Source: an uncultured Dysosmobacter sp.
GTDB lineage: Bacteria; Bacillota; Clostridia; Oscillospirales; Oscillospiraceae
Length of the DNA stretch: 55,823 bases
Direction of reading: 5' to 3'
Assembly (NCBI RefSeq): GCF_947631635.1
Contig: NZ_CANRMB010000021.1
Span: 1 to 55,823, forward strand
How positions within the stretch are numbered: position 1 is the first letter of the stretch; each line of letters begins with the position of its first letter. Position numbers and translations under genes: made by a program. Positions 7,720 to 16,665 of the stretch are shown here, one piece after another. The notes beneath the pieces were generated by a model that did not search any database, had not been told where the DNA came from, and saw only the letters and a list, made by a program, of their open reading frames with translations.

Positions 7720-8865
7720 TTACGCCTGATAATCCGCGGGCTTCTCTCCCCTGCCGAAGTGCCACAGGATGGCGTCCGCGATCCGGCGGCAGGCATTGCC
7801 GTCGCCGTAGGGGTTCACGGCGTGGGCCATTCTGGCATAGGCCTCTCGGTCGCAGATCAGCCGTTCCGCCATGGTGACGATATCGTCCTGCACCACACCG
7901 GCCAGCTTCACTGTACCGGCCTCCACAGCCTCGGGCCGCTCCGTCTCCCGCCGCAGGACCAGGACCGGCTTGCCCAGGGCGGGCGCCTCCTCCTGCAATC
8001 CGCCGGAGTCCGTCATGACCATATAGCAGCGGGCCATCAGGTTGTGCATCTCGTCGGCCGGCAGCGGGTCGATGAGGTGGACCCGGGGCGCCCCCCGCAG
8101 ATAGGCGTCTACCGCCTCCCGGACCACCGGGCTCAAGTGGACGGGATACACCAGCTCCACATCCGTGTGCTGCTCCGCGATCTGCCGCAGGGCCAGCATG
8201 ATGTGCTTCATCGGCTTCCCATAGTTCTCCCGCCGGTGGCAGGTGACCAGGATGATCTTCCTCTCCCCGTAGGGCAGGTGGTTCAGCTCCTCCGTGGCAA
8301 AATGGTAATCCTCCCGCACCGTGGTCTTTAAGGCGTCGATCACCGTGTTTCCGGTGACGAACACCCCCTGGCTGATCCCCTCCCGCAGGAGGTTGTCCCG
8401 GTTGTTCACTGTGGGGCAGAAATACAGGTCCGCAATGGTGGAGACCAGCTTGCGGTTCATCTCCTCTGGAAAGGGAGAATACTTGTCATACGTTCTCAAT
8501 CCGGCCTCCACGTGTCCCACCGGCACCTGATGGTAAAAGGCGGACAGCGCTCCGGCAAAGGTGGTGGAGGTGTCGCCGTGGACCAGGATCATATCCGGCT
8601 TCAGCGCGTCGATGGCCCCGTCCATCCCCAGCAGGCATTTGCTGGTGATGGTGGACAGGGTCTGCCGGGGGGTCATGATGTCCAGGTCCCAATCCGGCTT
8701 GAGATCAAAGACCTCCAGTACAGAGTCCAGCATCTGGCGGTGCTGCGCCGTGACGCAGCAGAGGCTCTCGATCTCCGGCCGGGTGGAGAGCTCCCGCACC
8801 AACGGACACATTTTGATGGCCTCCGGCCGGGTGCCGAAGACGCTCATGATACGCAGCTTGTCCAT
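7720..8865 (-). CDS. wecB: UDP-N-acetylglucosamine 2-epimerase (non-hydrolysing)
   Basis: A 381-residue GT-B-fold epimerase that interconverts UDP-GlcNAc and UDP-ManNAc, supplying ManNAc for wall teichoic acid linkage units or other glycans. Family motifs are present: FGTRPEAIKMCPL at the N-terminus, HGDTSTTFAG, HVEAGLRT, a TCHRREN segment and DSGGLQEEAP near the C-terminus. Length is standard. Its ATG follows the stop of the upstream glycosyl-phosphate transferase directly (8866/8865), so the pair is almost certainly co-transcribed and functionally linked: one enzyme starts the lipid-linked glycan and the other makes the second sugar donor. Confidence 0.96.
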   Translation of the reverse strand: MDKLRIMSVFGTRPEAIKMCPLVRELSTRPEIESLCCVTAQHRQMLDSVLEVFDLKPDWDLDIMTPRQTLSTITSKCLLGMDGAIDALKPDMILVHGDTSTTFAGALSAFYHQVPVGHVEAGLRTYDKYSPFPEEMNRKLVSTIADLYFCPTVNNRDNLLREGISQGVFVTGNTVIDALKTTVREDYHFATEELNHLPYGERKIILVTCHRRENYGKPMKHIMLALRQIAEQHTDVELVYPVHLSPVVREAVDAYLRGAPRVHLIDPLPADEMHNLMARCYMVMTDSGGLQEEAPALGKPVLVLRRETERPEAVEAGTVKLAGVVQDDIVTMAERLICDREAYARMAHAVNPYGDGNACRRIADAILWHFGRGEKPADYQA

Positions 8866-10005
8866 TTACGGTTCCTCACCTTTCTCCGGCGGCTCTTCCT
8901 CCGGCGGCTCATGATGGCCCAGCTCCTTCAGCTCCTCCAGCTCCTCATGGAGCTCCTCCCGGACCTCCTTGGGAAACACCACCCGGGCGGCCACCACCGC
9001 CACGATGCACAGCGCCGCAAAAAACAGCATGGCCTTCTGCTCGCCGCCGGTGGTCAGCACCACGGCGGAAAGGCCCAGGATGGCGGAGATCACATACAGC
9101 GTCGCCACCGCCTGCTTCTGGTTCAGGCCCATGTCGATGAGCCGGTGATGGATGTGGCTCCGGTCGGCGTGCATGGGGCTTTGCCCGTGGGCGATGCGGC
9201 GGATGAACGCGAACGCCGTGTCGAAAATAGGCAGGCCAAGGATCAGGAAGGGCACCACGAAGGAGATGACCGCATAGTACTTGAACAGGCCCTGGATGGA
9301 CATGGTGGCCAGGATATAGCCCAGGAAGGTGGCGCCGGTGTCCCCCATGAACATCTTGGCGGGGTTCAGGTTATAGGGCATGAAGCCCACGCAGGCCCCT
9401 ACCAGCGCCGCCAGGACGATGGCCACCTGCGCCTCGGACGCCATCAGGGCGATGACCAGCATCGTGGTGGCGGAGATGGCGGAGACGCCGTTGGCAAGGC
9501 CGTCCAGACCGTCGATCAGGTTCACCGCGTTGGTGATGGCCACGATCCACAAAATGGTAACGGGGATCGACAGCCAGCCCAGCACCCAGTAGAGGTTCTC
9601 CGAGAAGATATTGGGATTGGAGAACGCCTGGATGACCACGCCGTGGGTGGCTGGAATGGCCGCCGCCACGATCTGCACCACGAATTTGAACATGGCGGGC
9701 AGGGCCATGATATCGTCCACCACGCCCAGCACCACGATGATCACAGCCCCCAGGAGGATGCTCTTCATCTCCGGCGTGACACGCACGAACAGCAGGATGC
9801 TGACCATAAAGCCGATGAAGATCGCCAGACCGCCCAGCCGCGGGATGGGCACCTTGTGCATCCGCCGGGCGTCCTTGGGCACATCGATGGCGCCGACCTT
9901 ATAGGCAAAGGTCTTGACCACCGGCGTCATCAGGAAGCTGACCACCAGCGCCACCAGCAGCGCCAGAAGCACATAGGCGATCAGCTGACTTTCAAATACC
10001 AACAT
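8866..10005 (-). CDS. Undecaprenyl-phosphate GlcNAc-1-phosphate transferase (WecA/TagO/MraY family)
   Basis: A 379-residue polytopic protein with the polyprenyl-phosphate glycosyl-1-phosphate transferase landmarks: RMHKVPIPRLGGLAI near residue 50, the DD-type motif VVDDIMAL, NAVNLIDGLDGLA, and GDTGATFLGY. The reaction moves GlcNAc-1-phosphate from UDP-GlcNAc to undecaprenyl phosphate, the first step of wall teichoic acid or a capsule-type polymer. The last about 35 residues form a Glu-rich cytoplasmic tail (EELHEELEELKEL). It starts 12 nt after trpS and abuts wecB. With wecB next to it the TagO-type role is favoured, but the polymer cannot be decided from this window. Confidence 0.92.
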   Translation of the reverse strand: MLVFESQLIAYVLLALLVALVVSFLMTPVVKTFAYKVGAIDVPKDARRMHKVPIPRLGGLAIFIGFMVSILLFVRVTPEMKSILLGAVIIVVLGVVDDIMALPAMFKFVVQIVAAAIPATHGVVIQAFSNPNIFSENLYWVLGWLSIPVTILWIVAITNAVNLIDGLDGLANGVSAISATTMLVIALMASEAQVAIVLAALVGACVGFMPYNLNPAKMFMGDTGATFLGYILATMSIQGLFKYYAVISFVVPFLILGLPIFDTAFAFIRRIAHGQSPMHADRSHIHHRLIDMGLNQKQAVATLYVISAILGLSAVVLTTGGEQKAMLFFAALCIVAVVAARVVFPKEVREELHEELEELKELGHHEPPEEEPPEKGEEP

Positions 10006-10017
10006 GCTTCTCCTCCG

Positions 10018-11025
10018 TCAGCGCGCCAGGAACCCGACTTTTTTATAGACCTTGCTCACCGTGCGGTTGGCGACATAGGACGCCTTCTCCGCACCGGCGC
10101 GGTATACGCTCTCCAGGTAGGCCTTGTCCGCCAGCAGGCGTTCGGTCTCCTCCCGGATGGGGCGCAGCAGTTCCACCACGGACTCTCCCACGGCCTTTTT
10201 GAAATCGCCGTAGCCCCGGCCGTCGAATTCCGCCTCAATGGTCTCAAAGCTCTTGCCGGTGGCCACGGAGTAGATCTGCATCAGGTTGGACACGCCGGGC
10301 TTTCCGGCGGGGTCGAAGCGGACGCAGGCGTCGGAGTCCGTGACGGCCTTCTTAAACTTCCGCATGATGTCCTCCGGCTTTTCCAGCATGTAAACGCAGC
10401 CGTTCTGGTCCCTGTCGGACTTGGACATCTTGTTCTCCGGTGAGGTCAGGCTCATGACCCGGGCGCCCACCTGGGGAATATAGGGTTCGGGGATCTTGAA
10501 CACATCGCCGTAGATGCCATTGAAGCGGTTGGCGATATCCCGGCAGATCTCCACATGCTGCTTCTGGTCGTGGCCCACGGGCACCAGGTCCGCCTGGTAC
10601 AGCAGGATATCGGCGGCCATCAGGGCCGGATAGGTGAAGAGGCCCGCGTTAATGTTGTCCGCGTTCTTGGCGGACTTGTCCTTGAACTGGGTCATGCGGG
10701 ACAGCTCACCAAACATGGTGTAGCAGTCCAGCACCCAGCCCAGTTGGGCATGGGCGGGAACGTGGGACTGGACGAACAGCACGTTCTTCTCCGGGTCCAG
10801 GCCGCTGGCGATGTAGGCCGCCACCTGGGTCAGGGTATGGCGGCGCAGGTCCGCCGGCACCTGCCGCACGGTGATGGTATGCATATCCGCCAGCATGTAA
10901 TAGCAGTCATATTCATCGGCCAGAGCCGCCCAGTTCTTAATAGCGCCCAAATAGGAGCCCAGCGTCAGGTCGCCGGAGGGCTGGATCCCGCTGAGGATTC
11001 TCTTTTTCTGTACTACGTTTTCCAT
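10018..11025 (-). CDS. trpS: Tryptophan--tRNA ligase
   Basis: A class I aminoacyl-tRNA synthetase of 335 residues. The HIGH-type signature occurs as SGIQPSGDLTLGSYLGA near the N-terminus, and the KMSKS loop is exact (ENKMSKSDRD). PVGHDQKQHVE and NAGLFTYPALMAADIL are typical TrpRS segments. I place the start at ATG 11025 (MENVVQKKR) with GAGGT about 8 nt upstream; a longer frame to 11061 has no ribosome site. It heads an operon with the polyprenyl-phosphate transferase and wecB, and has its own promoter facing gltX. No T-box leader is visible: only about 65 nt separate promoter and start. Confidence 0.97.
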   Translation of the reverse strand: MENVVQKKRILSGIQPSGDLTLGSYLGAIKNWAALADEYDCYYMLADMHTITVRQVPADLRRHTLTQVAAYIASGLDPEKNVLFVQSHVPAHAQLGWVLDCYTMFGELSRMTQFKDKSAKNADNINAGLFTYPALMAADILLYQADLVPVGHDQKQHVEICRDIANRFNGIYGDVFKIPEPYIPQVGARVMSLTSPENKMSKSDRDQNGCVYMLEKPEDIMRKFKKAVTDSDACVRFDPAGKPGVSNLMQIYSVATGKSFETIEAEFDGRGYGDFKKAVGESVVELLRPIREETERLLADKAYLESVYRAGAEKASYVANRTVSKVYKKVGFLAR

Positions 11026-11089
11026 GATTCGCACCTCAATATTCAACGCCGCCGGCGCCAAAGGTATCAGGCGGCAATTTAACTTTTAT

Positions 11090-11118
11090 ATTGTATCACG
11101 GTACTCTGAAAAGTGCAA
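11090..11118 (-). promoter_or_regulatory. Predicted sigma-A promoter for the trpS operon
   Basis: On the minus strand TTGCAC (11118-11113), exactly 17 bp, then TACAAT (11095-11090). It is back to back with the gltX promoter. Confidence 0.7.
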
Positions 11119-11250
11119 TCACTTTCCTGTGAATATATCCCTCCGGCAAGCGGGAAGCACCGCTTTTCAAAGCACGTCTGACAGCCCAAGCCCCGTCGGT
11201 CTGTCCTCTGACCGCAGACAGCCGCTCTCTGCTTTGGCCTGAAAAACGCC

Positions 11251-11279
11251 TTGACAATCCGCCTTTGAAAAGCGATAAT
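11251..11279 (+). promoter_or_regulatory. Predicted sigma-A promoter for gltX
   Basis: A perfect TTGACA (11251-11256), 17-bp spacer, then GATAAT (11274-11279), 46 nt before the gltX start. A ribosome site GGAGG (11313-11317) sits 7 nt before the ATG. Confidence 0.85.
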
Positions 11280-11324
11280 GTAATTTGTTATATTGTGTAA
11301 AAATTCTCTCATGGAGGTACTTTC

Positions 11325-12815
11325 ATGGCACTTGATATGAAATTTTTCCAGGAGATGGAGGCCCGCATCCCCAAGGGGAAGGTCCGCACGCGGTTCGCCC
11401 CCTCCCCCACCGGCTATATGCACGTGGGCAACCTGCGCACCGCGCTGTATACCTGGCTGATCGCCCGCCACGCGGACGGCACCTTTATCCTCCGCATCGA
11501 GGACACCGACCAGGGCCGCCTGGTGGAGGGCGCCACCGACGTCATCTACCGCACCATGGCCGAATGCGGCCTCACCCACGACGAGGGTCCCGATGTGGGC
11601 GGGCCCACCGGTCCCTATATTCAGTCCGAGCGCCGGGGGCTGTACGGCAAATACGCCGAACTGCTGGTGGAGAAGGGCGCGGCGTACTACTGCTTCTGTG
11701 AAAAAACGGAATCCGAGGAGGACTCCGGGAATTTTGACCGGGCCGACGACCCCTGCCGGGATTTGAGTGCCGAGGAGGTCGCCGCCAATCTGGCCGCCGG
11801 AAAGCCCTACGTCATCCGGCAGCGCATCCCCCATGAGGGCACCACCACCTTCCACGACGTCAGCTTCGGCGACATCACCGTGGAGAACAAGACCCTGGAC
11901 GACCAGGTGCTGCTGAAGCGGGACGGCCTGCCCACCTACAACTTCGCCAATGTGGTGGACGACCATCTGATGGGCATCACCCATGTGGTCCGGGGCAGCG
12001 AGTATCTCTCCTCCGCCCCCAAGTACAACCTGCTGTATGAGGCCTTCGGCTGGGAGATCCCCACCTATGTCCACTGCTCCCCCGTCATGCGGGACCAGCA
12101 CAACAAGATGAGCAAGCGCCACGGGGACCCCTCCTACGAGGATCTGAAGGCCCAGGGCTATCTGACGGACGCCATTTTGAACTATGTGGCCCTGCTGGGC
12201 TGGGCTCCCAAGGGCGAACGCAGCGAGCAGGAGATCTTCTCCCTGGAAGAGCTGGTGGATGCCTTCGATATCGCGGGCATCTCCAAATCCCCCGCCATCT
12301 TCGACATCGACAAGCTGACCTACTTCAACGCCACCTATCTCCGGGCGCTGCCCGCCGGGGAATTCGCCCAAGCGGCGGAGCCCTATATCCGCGAGACCGT
12401 GAAGAATCCCGCCATCGATCCCGCCGCCATCGCCGCCCTGCTCCAGGCCCGGTGCGAGAAGCTGACAGACATCCCCGAAAAGGTGGACTTCTTCGACGCT
12501 GTGCCGGACTACGATGTGGAATTCTTCACCAACAAAAAATCCAAGACCAATTCCGAGGTCTCCCTGCATATGCTGGAAGAGGCCGTTCCCGCCCTGGAGG
12601 GCATCTCTGACTGGACCATGGACCAGGTGCACGACACGCTGATCGGCCTCGCTGAGAAGCTGGGCGTGAAGAACGCCACATTGATGTGGCCTGTCCGCAT
12701 CGCCGTGGCCGGCAAGCTGGTGACCCCCGGCGGCGCCGTGGAGCTGTGCCACATCCTTGGTAAGGATGAGACCCTCCGCCGCCTGCGGCTGGGTATGGAG
12801 AAGCTGAAGGCATGA
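11325..12815 (+). CDS. gltX: Glutamate--tRNA ligase
   Basis: A 496-residue class I synthetase that charges tRNA-Glu. The HIGH signature is FAPSPTGYMHVGN (about residues 26-38), followed by LRIEDTD; the KMSKS loop reads KMSKRHGD in its usual context (VMRDQHNKMSKRHG). Length fits a bacterial GluRS. A perfect -35, 17-bp spacing and a GGAGG site make the start secure. Its stop overlaps the next start by 4 nt (ATGA), coupling it to a SpoIIM-like membrane protein. Whether it also mischarges tRNA-Gln (non-discriminating) cannot be told here. Confidence 0.97.
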   Translation: MALDMKFFQEMEARIPKGKVRTRFAPSPTGYMHVGNLRTALYTWLIARHADGTFILRIEDTDQGRLVEGATDVIYRTMAECGLTHDEGPDVGGPTGPYIQSERRGLYGKYAELLVEKGAAYYCFCEKTESEEDSGNFDRADDPCRDLSAEEVAANLAAGKPYVIRQRIPHEGTTTFHDVSFGDITVENKTLDDQVLLKRDGLPTYNFANVVDDHLMGITHVVRGSEYLSSAPKYNLLYEAFGWEIPTYVHCSPVMRDQHNKMSKRHGDPSYEDLKAQGYLTDAILNYVALLGWAPKGERSEQEIFSLEELVDAFDIAGISKSPAIFDIDKLTYFNATYLRALPAGEFAQAAEPYIRETVKNPAIDPAAIAALLQARCEKLTDIPEKVDFFDAVPDYDVEFFTNKKSKTNSEVSLHMLEEAVPALEGISDWTMDQVHDTLIGLAEKLGVKNATLMWPVRIAVAGKLVTPGGAVELCHILGKDETLRRLRLGMEKLKA

Positions 12816-13438
12816 GGGATTTCCTCCAATACCAATTTGACGGTTTGAAAAACGCCTGGCACAACGGTCTGAACGGCGAGGTCAAGCGCACCGCCATCGC
12901 CTTTCCCCTGCTGGCTGTTCTGGCCTTTGCCCTCTGCATGTTCCTGCCGGACCTCCGGACGCAGCTGGTAAAGCTGGTGCTGGACGCCATGGACGGCCTG
13001 CATGTCGTGGAAGAGGACGGCTCGCTCTCCGCCCTGGGACTGTTCTCCAACAATTTGCGGGCCTGTGCCTTCACCATGGTCTACGGACTGATCCCCTTCC
13101 TCTACCTTTCCGCCATGGCGCTGGGCATCAATGCCATGCTCCTTGGCATCCTGGCGGCCTGGTATCTGTCCGAGGGCGTCTCCATGCTGGGCTATCTGGC
13201 CGCCATCGTGCCCCACGGCATTTTTGAGCTTCCGGCTCTGGTCCTGGCCTTTGCCATGGGCCTGTATGTCTGCGGACAGCTCACCCGCCGCTGCCGCAGG
13301 GATTCCTCCGCTCTCCATGTCTGGGACTGCCTGGTGCTGATCTCCCGGATGCTGCTGTTGGTGCTGATCCCCCTGCTGGCCGTCTCCGCCGTGGTGGAGG
13401 CCTATGTCACCCCTGCTGTTCTCTCCCTGCTTTTCTAG
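12812..13438 (+). CDS. SpoIIM/DUF95-like membrane protein
   Basis: A 208-residue protein with about five transmembrane helices. It keeps landmarks of the SpoIIM (stage II sporulation protein M)/DUF95 family: FSNNLRACAF near residue 75, a long glycine-rich helix pair, and the motif PHGIFELPALVLA near residue 130. In Bacillus SpoIIM works in engulfment, but many homologues are general membrane proteins, so a sporulation role is not proven. It overlaps the gltX stop by 4 nt and is probably translated by coupling. Confidence 0.85.
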   Translation: MRDFLQYQFDGLKNAWHNGLNGEVKRTAIAFPLLAVLAFALCMFLPDLRTQLVKLVLDAMDGLHVVEEDGSLSALGLFSNNLRACAFTMVYGLIPFLYLSAMALGINAMLLGILAAWYLSEGVSMLGYLAAIVPHGIFELPALVLAFAMGLYVCGQLTRRCRRDSSALHVWDCLVLISRMLLLVLIPLLAVSAVVEAYVTPAVLSLLF

Positions 13439-13504
13439 CGCTTCCGGCAGCGCCGCTTTTCCGCGGTCTTGCCGAAAAATTTAAATAAAGGACTGTTTTG
13501 AAGC

Positions 13505-14512
13505 ATGAGCAAATTGACGATCCCCGCCGGCTACCGTATGCCGCTGACCAACAACGAGCTCCAGCGCGCCATCGAACTGATCCACGCGGACTTCCAGCAC
13601 AACCTGACGGTCCGCCTGAACCTCCACCGGGTCTCCGCCCCCCTGTTCGTGGACGGCCGCACCGGCCTGAACGACGACCTGAACGGCGTGGAGCGCCCCG
13701 TGTCCTTCGACATTCCCGACGTGGGGACCGACGGGCAGGTGGTCCACTCCCTGGCCAAGTGGAAGCGTCTGGCGCTGAAGCGCTATGAATTCAAGCTGGG
13801 CACCGGCCTGTATACCGACATGAACGCCATCCGCCGGGATGAGGAGGTGGACAATCTCCACTCCATCTATGTGGACCAGTGGGACTGGGAGAAGCACATC
13901 GATCCCCAGAACCGCAATGTCCAGTATCTGAAAGACACCGTGCAGGACATCGTGGGCTGCATCTGCGACACCGCCACCGCCCTGCGGAACGCCTTCCCCG
14001 TCCTGACCTTCAAGCCTGACCGGGAGGTGTACTTCCTCACCACCCAGGAGCTGGAGGACCGCTTCCCGGACCTGACCCCCAACGAGCGGGAGACCGCGAT
14101 CTGCCGGGAGCACCACACCGTGTTCCTCATGCAGATCGGCAAGACGCTGAAGTCCGGCATCAAGCACGACGGCCGCGCTCCCGACTATGACGACTGGGAT
14201 CTGAACGGCGACATCCTGATGTGGAACCCCGTTCTGGAGCGCCGGTTTGAGGTCTCCTCCATGGGCATCCGGGTGGACGCCGCCGCCCTGGACCGTCAGT
14301 TGACTGCTGCCGGCTGTGACTACCGCCGCCAGCTCCCCTTCCACCAGATGCTGCTGAACGGCGAGCTGCCCCAGTCCATCGGCGGCGGCATCGGCCAGTC
14401 CCGGCTGTGCATGCTGCTGCTGGGCACCTGCCACATCGGCGAGGTCCAGGCCAGCCTGTGGGACAAGGACACCGTGGAGGCCTGCGAAAAGGCCGGGATC
14501 ACGCTGCTGTGA
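13505..14512 (+). CDS. asnA: Aspartate--ammonia ligase (asparagine synthetase A)
   Basis: A 335-residue AsnA-type enzyme, structurally a class II synthetase relative, which makes asparagine from aspartate, ammonia and ATP. Recognisable segments are VSAPLFVDGRTGLNDDLNG, the SLAKWKRLALKRY stretch, GLYTDMNAIRRDE, QWDWEKHI and the C-terminal GGGIGQSRLCMLLL, which holds the ATP-contacting Arg. Length is standard. The start ATG 13505 has only a weak AAAGGA site about 13 nt upstream. Use of free ammonia fits an anaerobic, ammonia-rich gut habitat. Confidence 0.97.
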   Translation: MSKLTIPAGYRMPLTNNELQRAIELIHADFQHNLTVRLNLHRVSAPLFVDGRTGLNDDLNGVERPVSFDIPDVGTDGQVVHSLAKWKRLALKRYEFKLGTGLYTDMNAIRRDEEVDNLHSIYVDQWDWEKHIDPQNRNVQYLKDTVQDIVGCICDTATALRNAFPVLTFKPDREVYFLTTQELEDRFPDLTPNERETAICREHHTVFLMQIGKTLKSGIKHDGRAPDYDDWDLNGDILMWNPVLERRFEVSSMGIRVDAAALDRQLTAAGCDYRRQLPFHQMLLNGELPQSIGGGIGQSRLCMLLLGTCHIGEVQASLWDKDTVEACEKAGITLL

Positions 14513-14548
14513 GCCGCTGTTTTCCTTTCCAGATTTAAGGGATTGTTC

Positions 14549-14633
14549 ACAAATTCCAACCATTTTGCCTGCTATACTGTCTGTGTGATTCAGCGCGACC
14601 GCAGCAGAAAGAGGTGAAATGGTTGGAATTTGT
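14549..14633. repeat. Perfect 17-bp inverted repeat spanning the start of the YcxB-like gene
   Basis: Arms 14549-14565 and 14617-14633 are exact reverse complements (ACAAATTCCAACCATTT) separated by 51 nt. The right arm contains the likely start codon and first codons of the next gene. A TATACT -10-like hexamer (14573-14578) lies in the loop. In a read-through transcript from asnA this would hide the start codon; in a transcript starting inside the loop only DNA-level pairing or protein binding is possible. Confidence 0.75.
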
Positions 14634-15243
14634 GTTTCAGATCTCTCCCTACGACAAACCAGACCTTGTTCCCCAGGTGAGCCAGGCGCTGGAGAAGCAC
14701 ACCGAGCTGCGCTCAAGGAAAGCGCTTCCAAAGCTGTGGACGTACACCGACCGTCTCAACAACCGGGAAAAGGCGCCCGTCCAGGCCCTGCGCAAGCGCC
14801 GTGTCCGGTGCCGGATATACGGCATCGCGTTGCTGCTGTTGGGGATCTTTCTGCTGGTGCCGGGGCTGATGGAACCGCAGGAGCTGTTTGTACCGCTGTT
14901 GGCCGGTGTGTTTTCCACCGGAGCCGGCATCGCCTGTCTATGGCGCAGCCGGAAACGTCCCTCCGGCTTTGACAGGGCCGCCCATAAGCTGCTGGTGCAT
15001 TTCGATGACGCACCATCTGCGCGGGTGCGGTTTACAGCGGATGGAATGACAGCCGCTGAAGCGGAAACCGTTCCCTATTCCGCTCTGGACCACATTGTCG
15101 AGACGCAGGACCTCTTTGTACTCACCTGGGCGGAGCGGATCATCGTTTTGCAGAAACGGGATATGGTTCTTGGTGAACCAGCGGACTTTTCGGCTTTTTT
15201 GACAGGCCATGCACCGTCCGCCGCATTCTCACAGATCCCATAA
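14623..15243 (+). CDS. YcxB-like membrane protein
   Basis: About 206 residues. A basic N-terminal segment (helical, about 1-55) precedes two close transmembrane helices (about 64-82 and 87-105) and a C-terminal soluble domain with VPYSALDHIVETQDLFVL and an IIVLQKRDM strand, which resembles the YcxB C-terminal domain seen in small Clostridia membrane proteins of unknown function. The start is uncertain: TTG 14623 has GAGGTG 6 nt upstream and is preferred; in-frame GTG 14614 lies on top of that ribosome site. The first codons lie in one arm of a perfect inverted repeat. Confidence 0.7.
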   Translation: MEFVFQISPYDKPDLVPQVSQALEKHTELRSRKALPKLWTYTDRLNNREKAPVQALRKRRVRCRIYGIALLLLGIFLLVPGLMEPQELFVPLLAGVFSTGAGIACLWRSRKRPSGFDRAAHKLLVHFDDAPSARVRFTADGMTAAEAETVPYSALDHIVETQDLFVLTWAERIIVLQKRDMVLGEPADFSAFLTGHAPSAAFSQIP

Positions 15244-15250
15244 ATGAAAC

Positions 15251-15283
15251 AAGAGCGGGAGCATCCGTGCTCCCGCTCTTTTG
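15251..15283 (+). terminator. Intrinsic terminator between convergent genes
   Basis: A 12-bp perfect stem (15252-15263 with 15268-15279, loop TCCG) ending in TTTT on the plus strand. It separates the YcxB-like gene from fprA on the other strand and probably serves the plus strand. Confidence 0.85.
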
Positions 15284-15293
15284 ATCGTCTGGT

Positions 15294-16499
15294 TTATCCC
15301 AGGAGATCCGCCGCCAGCGTATCCGCCAGCGCCTCCAGGGCCTCCCGCTTGTCCGCCTTGACAGAGGATTTCAGGCTGACCGTGCTCTCCAGCACCGTCA
15401 TATGCTTCATTGTCCCCAGGATCTCGGCCATCTGCTTTCCCGCCGTGGCCGCCCAGGTGCCGTTATCAATGAGCGCCGCGGTGCGGTTTTGCAGGCTGTG
15501 GGCCTTCAGGTCCAGCAGCAGGTTCTCCATGGGCGTGAAGATGCCCCCGTTATATGTAGCGGCGGCGAATACCAGATGGCTGCACCGGAAAGCCTCGCCC
15601 ACCAACTGGGACACATCCGTGTGGGACACGTCATACAAGGCGATATTCTGAACGCCCTTCTCCGCCAGGCGGTTTGCCAGGATCTCCGCCGCGTTCTCCG
15701 TGTTGCCGTAGATGGAGCCGCAGAAGATCGCCACGCCCCGGTCCTCCGGCGTATAGGTGCTCCACTTCTGATATTTATCAATGAACCAGTTGATGTTCTC
15801 CCGCCAGATAGGGCCGTGCAGGGGACAGATGCAGGCGATTTCCAGCCCGGCGGCCTTTTTCAGCAAGGCCTGGACCTGGACGCCGTACTTGCCCACGATA
15901 TTGGTGTAGTAGCGCCGGGCATCGTCCAGCCAATCCCGCTCAAAATTCACCTGATCGGCGAAAATATTGCCGTTCAGAGCGCCGAAGGTGCCGAAGGCGT
16001 CAGCGGAAAACAGGACCTTATCCGTGGCATCATAGGTCACCATGACCTCCGGCCAGTGGACCATGGGCGCCATGGCGAAGGTAAAGGTATGGCGGCCCGT
16101 GTTCAGGGTGTCCCCTTCCTTCACGGTCACAGTGCGCCCGGACAGGTCGCTTTCAAAGAACTGGCCGATCATGGTGATGGTCTTGGCGTTGCCCACCACC
16201 TGGGCGTCCGGGTAGCGCCGCAGGACCTCGCCCAGCGTGGCGCAGTGGTCCGGCTCCATATGGTCCACCACGATGTAGTCCAGCTTGCGGCCGTTCAGAC
16301 CGTATTCCAGGTTTTCTAAAAAACGCTCTCCCACCGCCTTGTCCACGGTGTCCAGCAGGACCGTCTTTTCGTCCAGGACCAGATAGGCGTTATAGGACAC
16401 GCCCCGGGGAATGGGAAACACGTTTTCAAACAGGGCCAGCCGGCGGTCGGAGGCTCCGATGAACAGGATGTCCGATGTGACAGACTGTGTGCAATGCAT
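15294..16499 (-). CDS. FprA-type flavodiiron protein (A-type flavoprotein)
   Basis: A 401-residue protein with an N-terminal metallo-beta-lactamase di-iron domain and a C-terminal flavodoxin domain. The iron ligands include HMEPDH (H80, E82, D84, H85), APMVHWPEVM and SADAFGTFGAL; the FMN-binding loop of the flavodoxin part is SIYGNTENAA near residue 250. Such enzymes reduce O2 or NO to protect anaerobes. I use ATG 16499 (MHCTQS) with GGGAGA about 8 nt upstream, not the longer frame to 16535. It is a single-gene unit flanked by terminators. No rubredoxin domain is fused, so electrons must come from a separate protein. Confidence 0.94.
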   Translation of the reverse strand: MHCTQSVTSDILFIGASDRRLALFENVFPIPRGVSYNAYLVLDEKTVLLDTVDKAVGERFLENLEYGLNGRKLDYIVVDHMEPDHCATLGEVLRRYPDAQVVGNAKTITMIGQFFESDLSGRTVTVKEGDTLNTGRHTFTFAMAPMVHWPEVMVTYDATDKVLFSADAFGTFGALNGNIFADQVNFERDWLDDARRYYTNIVGKYGVQVQALLKKAAGLEIACICPLHGPIWRENINWFIDKYQKWSTYTPEDRGVAIFCGSIYGNTENAAEILANRLAEKGVQNIALYDVSHTDVSQLVGEAFRCSHLVFAAATYNGGIFTPMENLLLDLKAHSLQNRTAALIDNGTWAATAGKQMAEILGTMKHMTVLESTVSLKSSVKADKREALEALADTLAADLLG

Positions 16500-16601
16500 G
16501 ATTTGATTCTCCCTTTTTGTAAGAATTTTTTCCAAATCATAATCTATTCCATTCCACGCGGTTTGTCAAGGTTTTATCCAGCTAACCTTGATTTTGTCCA
16601 T

Positions 16602-16635
16602 AAAACAGGGCGGCCCTTTAGGGCCGCCCTGTTTT
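16602..16635 (-). terminator. Terminator of the V-ATPase operon
   Basis: A 15-bp perfect stem (16602-16616 with 16621-16635, loop TTTA) with an A-run on one side and a T-run on the other. It lies just past the last ATPase gene on the minus strand and upstream of fprA; the symmetry would let it work in both directions. Confidence 0.88.
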
Positions 16636-16665
16636 CATCGTGTCAGGAACAGTTTCTTTTCCGAT

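Noticed and set aside
11026..11324. T-box leader for trpS or gltX
   Set aside because: Leaders are too short (about 65 and 46 nt) and show neither the T-box sequence nor a terminator.
11079..12752. Long open frame antisense to gltX
   Set aside because: gltX has a perfect promoter, all class I motifs and full family length; the antisense frame results from high-GC codon bias. The same holds for long frames over 220-1578, 1121-3415 and 19270-20547.
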